Shown in pieces: positions 7,103 to 11,808 of a stretch of 11,808 nucleotides of DNA. The position numbers and the translations under genes were made by a program. Numbering within the stretch: position 1 is the first letter of the stretch; each line of letters starts with the position of its first letter. Source of the DNA: CAZBEA01 sp964490835 (GTDB lineage Bacteria > Patescibacteriota > Microgenomatia > Levybacterales > GWA1-39-11); NCBI GenBank assembly GCA_964490835.1, contig CAZBEA010000029.1:1-11808 (forward strand). The letters run 5' to 3'. The notes below the pieces were generated by a model. It was given only the letters and a program-made list of their open reading frames with translations. It did no database searches and was not told the origin of the DNA.

Positions 7103-7532
7103 TATTCACCTCGTATTCGTAAAGATTGCTAACATTCTCAAATGTTACATCTAATAAAATTGAATCATTCGAACAGGAAATAATAAATTCAAAATCTTTG
7201 AGATTAACTGAATTAATATATTCAACAAATGTTAATTTTCGTGGATATAAATAATAGATTGTTTTATAAAATAACCCTGGCAAAATATTTGCGTTCGGAA
7301 TAAGGACTAAAATTTCTGCGTCCGAAGGGGTGGTTTTTTTTGTCATCGCTAAAAATATATGTTCATTTCCTAAGAGATTTGCTCTTTTTTCATCGTCAGT
7401 CATCAGAAACCACTCTCTTTCCGTAGTAACAGTGCGGACTATGTTGTAAAAAACTCTGGTAATACTAAGGCCCACCCATATGAACAACAAGCATACTAAA
7501 GTATAAAAATAGAGTATTCTAAGAAATGACAT
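7071..7532 (-). CDS. Small single-anchor membrane protein of unknown function
   Basis: I do not recognise this 153-residue protein. Residues 5-28 form one hydrophobic segment, preceded by very little charge and followed by RVFYNIVRTVTTEREW. The rest is a soluble alpha/beta-looking domain: EILVLIPNANILPG (73-86), FYKTIYYLYPRKLTFVEYI (88-106), FEFIISCSND (114-123) and a C terminus ending LCTLYRNE. Topology is ambiguous, but the net charge suggests the domain could be outside. Strand-like stretches followed by a YYLYP motif resemble in style the soluble tails of the GT-C proteins nearby. Its 3' end overlaps the tail-less GT-C gene (start 7102) by 32 bases, so it might supply that domain in trans; this is inference. 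ATG 7532 has no visible ribosome-binding site and is 12 bases after the GT2 stop. Confidence 0.75.
   Translation of the reverse strand: MSFLRILYFYTLVCLLFIWVGLSITRVFYNIVRTVTTEREWFLMTDDEKRANLLGNEHIFLAMTKKTTPSDAEILVLIPNANILPGLFYKTIYYLYPRKLTFVEYINSVNLKDFEFIISCSNDSILLDVTFENVSNLYEYEVNNVLCTLYRNE
7109..7112 (-). promoter_or_regulatory. Shine-Dalgarno for the AWDGW-type GT-C gene
   Basis: GAGG (extended GAGGTGA) lies six bases before ATG 7102 on the minus strand, inside the end of the preceding gene. It favours 7102 over the in-frame ATG at 7078. Confidence 0.55.
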
Positions 7533-7544
7533 TATTATTAAAAC

Positions 7545-8318
7545 TTAATTCTTTTCTTTAGGGTTGGTCGTGTGGGCAGATTGGTATAATTTACTCCTCG
7601 CCAAAAAAGAGTGAAAAGACATCATTGCAGACATTACAAAACCCCTATTACCCTCTAGAAACCCGAATTTAAAAAAGTAATTCCAAATGAATTTTAAAAA
7701 AGTGTAGGTAAAAATGGTAAAAAAGTTAGAATTTACCCGAGCAGATTGTAATTCGCTGCTTCGAAGCGTCGTATACCTATCGATTTCAGAGATAAATTCA
7801 TATAACGTCGGGTGTGGGTTATGATAAATGGGATCTGAAATATTTTTTATTTTCCCCTGCACTCTCCACGTTTCATGAACTACTCCACTCCATTTACCCT
7901 TATTTTTTTTAGCAAGTCTCAAGAGATAAATATTTAAAAGTTCGCCTTTTGAGATGGTCTTACCAATGAAATTATCTAGTCTTCTTATCATGTATCCATC
8001 TGCATTATTTTTGCCTATCTCAGATGTAATTTTTTTTGATAGTCTCTCAGATATTACTTCATCTGCATCAAGAAAAAGAACCCATTCGCTCTTAGCATTT
8101 GCGAGTCCATAATTTCTCTGCTCAGAAAAAGAGGATAACGTTTTATGTAAAATTTTTAAATAAGAGATGTTTTGAGGTAGAACTTTTAAGTTTTTTTCTC
8201 CGCTTCCACAATCATGAATAATAATTATTTCATCACAAAAATTTACACTTTCTATTGCAGCTTGAACAAGCTCTTCACCCGCAAAAAGTATAATAGCCGT
8301 GATTTTCTTTTCTTTCAT
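7545..8318 (-). CDS. Family 2 glycosyltransferase, WaaE/KdtX-like
   Basis: This 257-residue GT-A fold enzyme would add a sugar from a nucleotide donor on the cytoplasmic side. The family pattern is clear: ITAIILFAGEE at the N terminus, DEIIIIHDCGSG (29-40), FSEQRNYGLANAKSEWVLFLD (64-84) and the metal-binding DADE (84-87). Then come YMIRRLDNFIGK (about 108-119) and GVVHETW (about 144-150), a VHE motif typical of the group of small GT2 enzymes that includes WaaE/KdtX. The C-terminal portion (about 195-240) is aromatic and basic and probably lies against the membrane. The exact sugar cannot be read. ATG 8318 overlaps the upstream stop in an ATGA (8315-8318), so translation is probably coupled; no Shine-Dalgarno is present. 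In the first motif FAGEE replaces the more common N-x-E-x form, a small oddity. Confidence 0.9.
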   Translation of the reverse strand: MKEKKITAIILFAGEELVQAAIESVNFCDEIIIIHDCGSGEKNLKVLPQNISYLKILHKTLSSFSEQRNYGLANAKSEWVLFLDADEVISERLSKKITSEIGKNNADGYMIRRLDNFIGKTISKGELLNIYLLRLAKKNKGKWSGVVHETWRVQGKIKNISDPIYHNPHPTLYEFISEIDRYTTLRSSELQSARVNSNFFTIFTYTFLKFIWNYFFKFGFLEGNRGFVMSAMMSFHSFLARSKLYQSAHTTNPKEKN

Positions 8319-9724
8319 TTATTCGTATTACTTTTATATTGTACATTAACCCTATCTAACAATTCATATATTTCAAATTTTTCAGAAGCATTTGAGTCAA
8401 TCGTATAACCATCTAGTATCAGTAAATATTCATATGGAAGAGTTACATTTGAAAGATTATTTCCCGAAACGATTGATATTGTTTTTTGCTGAGCTTGATC
8501 CTTTATCAGCCTCACTGCCTTTACCCTTTCTTCATATTTCAATCCATATCCGTTAGGTACCTGCATAAGGTAATTATTACTAATCAAAGATACTACGTTA
8601 CTAAGCCCGATTACTATTACAAGAGTCGCTAAAAAGACAGGCTTTTTATTAAAGAGTGAGTATAAGGCGAACGAAACCAGTAAAATAAGCGGAATAAATA
8701 AAAGAGGCAAGTACGCATCGGACCGTGTTTTATTTATAAGAAAAAGTGCAAAAGGCACAATAAAAAATAACCAAAGCAAATACTCGGAAATTTGGAATTT
8801 AGATTGTTTTAAGAGTCTAAAAGCCAAATACCCAATAAAAAATAACAGAATTATAAAAGCGAAAACTGGATCATGAAGGAAAATTAGCCTTCTAAATTGC
8901 TCGAAATAGTATGCAGTATTCTCGAAAAAGTTAAATTGCTGCCCTCCACTTTCTAATAAAGGTTTTATTGCGCGTAAATATATCGACCAGTGAGCAAATT
9001 TTAGAGTTTGTAAAAATTCATTTTGAATATCATAGATAATAATAGGAAGCATAGGAACTCCTGCAAAAAGAAGAGTTCGTGAAATGATTTTCTTAGTAAT
9101 AAGATCTCTCCAACCATGTTTTTTAATAACATAAAACCCCAGGAAAAAGAACACTGGAATAACTACTACTGTTGCGAGTTCAAAATTATAGAGAACTGCT
9201 GCCATACTAACTACGAATGGAAAATAATTCCACCCGTATTTAATCCATCGATAAGAAAACCAAACAAGCAATACCGTAAAAAGCGGGATTGGACTCGTGT
9301 GATAAGGCATGCGAGAAAAAACGATAACCAAAGGTGAAGTAGTAAAAAGAAAAGCCGCAATAAGTCCAAGACTTTTTGAAAACATCTCTTTTCCCAATAG
9401 ATATACGAGTAAAATTGTGAATGAACCCAGTAAAGTAGAAAAATAACCGACACTAAGAGGATTATTTATCAATCCCAAAACTGGGGTTATAAGATAAGTC
9501 CAAAAAGGTCCTTGATGAAGCCATATTTGACTTGTTTCAATCCCAACAAGAGGGATTTCTCCTGTACTTAAGATCTTTTCTGCTGAAAAATAAAACCATG
9601 CAAAATCTCCAATAAACATCATGTGAGAATCAAGTTTAAAAATTCTTATGCCAAAACCGAATAAAAGAATTATTAGAGGCAGATTAAAACGTTGAAAAGA
9701 AGATTTATTTTTTTGTTTCTTCAT
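8315..9724 (-). CDS. GT-C (GT39-like) membrane glycosyltransferase, paralog of the neighbouring fusion protein
   Basis: With the ATG at 9724 it has 469 residues and about 10-11 membrane segments. The first outer loop holds D40 in FIGDFAWFYFSAEKIL, then TGEIPLVG and HQGPFWTY (70-77), and later RMPYHTSPIP. These match, in order, the membrane half of the protein encoded immediately upstream, and the match extends to a soluble C-terminal domain with the shared LPYEYL or MPYEYL motif, so the two are tandem paralogs. The likely reaction is transfer from a polyprenyl-phosphate sugar on the outer face. The frame is open to a TTG at 9763; ATG 9736 and ATG 9724 are also available. I chose 9724 because it gives a basic N terminus (MKKQKNK) and a 20-base overlap instead of 59, but no start has a good ribosome-binding site. 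Its last codons form ATGA with the GT2 gene. Confidence 0.85.
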   Translation of the reverse strand: MKKQKNKSSFQRFNLPLIILLFGFGIRIFKLDSHMMFIGDFAWFYFSAEKILSTGEIPLVGIETSQIWLHQGPFWTYLITPVLGLINNPLSVGYFSTLLGSFTILLVYLLGKEMFSKSLGLIAAFLFTTSPLVIVFSRMPYHTSPIPLFTVLLVWFSYRWIKYGWNYFPFVVSMAAVLYNFELATVVVIPVFFFLGFYVIKKHGWRDLITKKIISRTLLFAGVPMLPIIIYDIQNEFLQTLKFAHWSIYLRAIKPLLESGGQQFNFFENTAYYFEQFRRLIFLHDPVFAFIILLFFIGYLAFRLLKQSKFQISEYLLWLFFIVPFALFLINKTRSDAYLPLLFIPLILLVSFALYSLFNKKPVFLATLVIVIGLSNVVSLISNNYLMQVPNGYGLKYEERVKAVRLIKDQAQQKTISIVSGNNLSNVTLPYEYLLILDGYTIDSNASEKFEIYELLDRVNVQYKSNTNK

Positions 9725-11808
9725 TAATATATACATCGATAAAAGTACCTTGAGGTGATACAATAATTTCTCTTTCTGTTTTTTCTTTACTAGGCGCCTT
9801 ACCCATCCACCATGTTAAATATTCATATGGCATTGTAAAAACTGGATAATTATCCAACACACCCTTACCTTTTAAGTTGTATGGAGAACTTTGCGAAAGT
9901 TCGATAATTCTTTTTGAGGCGTCGTATTGTAGAGGCATATTATTCACATAATTTATCTTCGCTTCATTTTTTTGTTCTGTTATAAATCCGAAAGTGTTTA
10001 ATCCGGCAATTATAACTAATAATACAAAACCAAAATAATAAAACTTTTTCTTTGACAGTAAAGAAACAAAATATCCCAGCGAGATTATCAAGAATGGTGC
10101 GATCAACATAACGTCTGCTTCGATTGGAACTCTGTGTGTAAAAAGCCCTGCTAAAGGAATAAAGAGGAAAAGGGTCAGAATTATTTTTGAAACCATATAA
10201 TCCTGCTTCTTTCTGAAAAATAATAAATATATAGGGATATAGAGTAACGAAATCATAAATAGAAGTAATGCGATTAAAAGATTGGGATAGAAAAAGACGG
10301 ATTTTATGAAATATGCAAATTCAGGATGATTAAGAGTCATAGCACTCCCATCAGGGTTCGGTCTTAATAGATCAAAGGGCAGCCTGACTAGTCTATAAAC
10401 CATCCATACCAAAAATCCTCCGGTCTGTCTAAAACCATGGGTAAAATCATGCAGAATAAACGGGGTCATCGGAATAAGAAAAGATACAAAAGACAATCCA
10501 ATTATTTTTTTATTTCGTAGCAAATTAATAAAATACTTTTTCTTCTTAAACCAACCAAAAACCAAAAGCATTACAAAAATGCCAGATATTGCCACTGTTG
10601 TTATTTCGTGGTTATACATTACTCCAATCAAAAATGTTATTAATAGAATATAGTAGGGATTAGAGGACTTAACCCATTTATTTATTGCATAAAGAAAAAG
10701 TAATGAAAAAAATGGAATAGGACTTGTGTGGTATGGGTTTCGGAAGTTTGTTATTACAAGTGGGGATACTGAATATAAAAATGCCGAAATAAGTCCCACC
10801 TTTTCATTAAAAAGCAACGACGATGTTTTATACATAACATACACCGTTATGACACCAAGAACGGCCATAAAATATGCCGGAACGAGCGGATTAAAACGAG
10901 AGATAAGTAGAATTCCAGCAAGGGCGTATGTCCATAACGGTCCATGATGAATCCAGGGATGACTGGTAGGAGGACCAACAAGAGGAATCTCACCGGTCAA
11001 AAGCATATCCCTTGCCGATAGATAAAACCAACCACCATCAGGAATGATATAGAATGTTTCGAAAAGCAAGTAAAAACGTAATATTAATCCTAACAATAAT
11101 ATTGAACCGAGAAAGAATTGTATCTTTCCAAATCTCAAAATTGTCTCAGTTAAGAGCGCGCTAACAATTCCGTAGTGCTTTTTAAAGTAATAAAAGCGGC
11201 TTTTTTCAAAAATCTTTTTAATATTCTTTTCAGAACGGGCGGTGCTTTGTGCCCAATGATGAATGATTTTTGCTTGAGGGTTTATTCCAATTTTATATTT
11301 TGCTTGTAATATTCTCAATGACAAATCATGTTCCTCAAAGTACAAAAAGAACTTTTTATCAAATCCCCCCAAATAATCAAAAACTTTTTTCCTTATCAAA
11401 AATGCTGTTCCAGGAACCGTTCCAACTTCTTTTACATTTTTTTTCTTCCAGTTTTTTAACCAGTATTTCTTAGCAATTGTGTTGTTTGGTAAAATACGCG
11501 AAACAAATGAAAGTGAAAATATTGCTTTAATTGGGGTTAGAACTTCGGTTCCCTGTAATGGATAAACTTCGCCATTTGAATCATGCAGAAGAGGAGCGAT
11601 AATCGCAAACCTTTTGTTCCTATCTAAAAAATCAACTAAAAGCTTAGCAGAGTTATTCAGAAGAATAGTGTCAGGGTTGAGTATGAATAAATATTCACCC
11701 TTTGCCTCATTTGCGCCTAGATTTATTCCAGCTCCATAACCAACATTTTGAGTAGATGGAATATATTTTACTGTTGGAAAATACTTTTTAAGATCCTTAA
11801 CAATTGTC
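9705..11808 (-). CDS. Fusion of a WbbL-like GT2 glycosyltransferase with a GT-C membrane glycosyltransferase (N terminus outside window)
   Basis: The frame is open from the window edge to TAA at 9705, giving 700 visible residues; perhaps 40 more lie outside. Visible residues 1-220 are the GT2 (WbbL/rhamnosyltransferase-type) part: NVGYGAGINLGANEAKGEY (21-39), the DXD-like NPDT (44-47), VGTVPGTAFLIRKKVF, GGFDKKFFLY and FEEHDLSLR (157-165). From about 228 the chain becomes a GT-C protein of about 11 segments with D257 in IPDGGWFYLSARD, TGEIPLVG, HHGPLWTY, RNPYHTSPIP and a soluble tail with MPYEYLTWWMG. One polypeptide thus pairs a cytoplasmic transferase with a polyprenyl-phosphate-dependent outer-face one. 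By family the GT2 half would use a nucleotide sugar; which sugar is unknown. The TTG at 11399 encodes an internal Leu of the GT2 domain and is not a start. It is the first gene of the operon seen here. Confidence 0.87.
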   Translation of the reverse strand, partial: TIVKDLKKYFPTVKYIPSTQNVGYGAGINLGANEAKGEYLFILNPDTILLNNSAKLLVDFLDRNKRFAIIAPLLHDSNGEVYPLQGTEVLTPIKAIFSLSFVSRILPNNTIAKKYWLKNWKKKNVKEVGTVPGTAFLIRKKVFDYLGGFDKKFFLYFEEHDLSLRILQAKYKIGINPQAKIIHHWAQSTARSEKNIKKIFEKSRFYYFKKHYGIVSALLTETILRFGKIQFFLGSILLLGLILRFYLLFETFYIIPDGGWFYLSARDMLLTGEIPLVGPPTSHPWIHHGPLWTYALAGILLISRFNPLVPAYFMAVLGVITVYVMYKTSSLLFNEKVGLISAFLYSVSPLVITNFRNPYHTSPIPFFSLLFLYAINKWVKSSNPYYILLITFLIGVMYNHEITTVAISGIFVMLLVFGWFKKKKYFINLLRNKKIIGLSFVSFLIPMTPFILHDFTHGFRQTGGFLVWMVYRLVRLPFDLLRPNPDGSAMTLNHPEFAYFIKSVFFYPNLLIALLLFMISLLYIPIYLLFFRKKQDYMVSKIILTLFLFIPLAGLFTHRVPIEADVMLIAPFLIISLGYFVSLLSKKKFYYFGFVLLVIIAGLNTFGFITEQKNEAKINYVNNMPLQYDASKRIIELSQSSPYNLKGKGVLDNYPVFTMPYEYLTWWMGKAPSKEKTEREIIVSPQGTFIDVYINEETKK

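Noticed and set aside
9211..9453. Second minus-strand frame inside the GT-C gene, encoding a hydrophobic 80-residue peptide.
   Set aside because: It is an out-of-frame reading of membrane-segment codons; the main frame carries the conserved GT-C motifs across the same region.

Overview
The window looks like a piece of an AT-rich bacterial genome. The candidate phyla radiation (Patescibacteria, possibly a Microgenomates-type lineage) is my best guess. This rests on the compact layout with almost no intergenic DNA, the small membrane-anchored Ig-like protein behind the ATP synthase genes, and the crowd of GT-C type membrane glycosyltransferases. This is inference from style only; no rRNA or universal marker is present to test it. 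TGA is used as a stop codon (for example at the ends of the genes ending at 4381 and 8315), which argues against the code-25 lineages Gracilibacteria and Absconditabacteria.

Left part, plus strand (2-1458): the 3' end of an F-type ATP synthase operon, with the last 99 codons of atpD, complete atpC, and a 242-residue protein made of one N-terminal membrane anchor and two extracytoplasmic beta-sandwich (Ig-like) domains. The genes are 1 and 4 bases apart.

Right part, minus strand (11808 down to 1443): one apparent operon of about 10.4 kb devoted to surface glycan assembly or glycosylation. In transcription order it holds: (1) a GT2 to GT-C fusion protein cut by the window edge; (2) a stand-alone GT-C paralog of that fusion's membrane half; (3) a small WaaE/KdtX-like GT2 enzyme; (4) a 153-residue single-anchor protein of unknown function; (5) a GT-C protein with an AWDGW motif; (6) a second, divergent GT-C-like protein with an HPPG motif; (7) a GT-C protein of the ArnT/PMT type whose N-terminal membrane segment appears to have been split off by a one-base frameshift; (8) an O-antigen ligase/polymerase-like (Wzy_C) protein. 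Most neighbouring genes overlap by 4 to 32 bases and the gaps are under 30 bases, so co-transcription and translational coupling are likely. The operon's promoter must lie beyond 11808.

How they may work together: the GT2 enzymes would build lipid-linked sugars or extend an oligosaccharide on the cytoplasmic side. The GT-C proteins would use polyprenyl-phosphate sugars on the outer side, and the Wzy_C protein would polymerise the finished unit or transfer it to an acceptor. No sugar-nucleotide synthesis, flippase or ABC exporter gene lies in the window, so the sugar and the acceptor are unknown.

The two transcription units converge and overlap by 16 bases at 1443-1458, with no convincing terminator. 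There is no rRNA, tRNA, CRISPR array, insertion sequence or prophage in the window, and no gene-free stretch above 130 bases.
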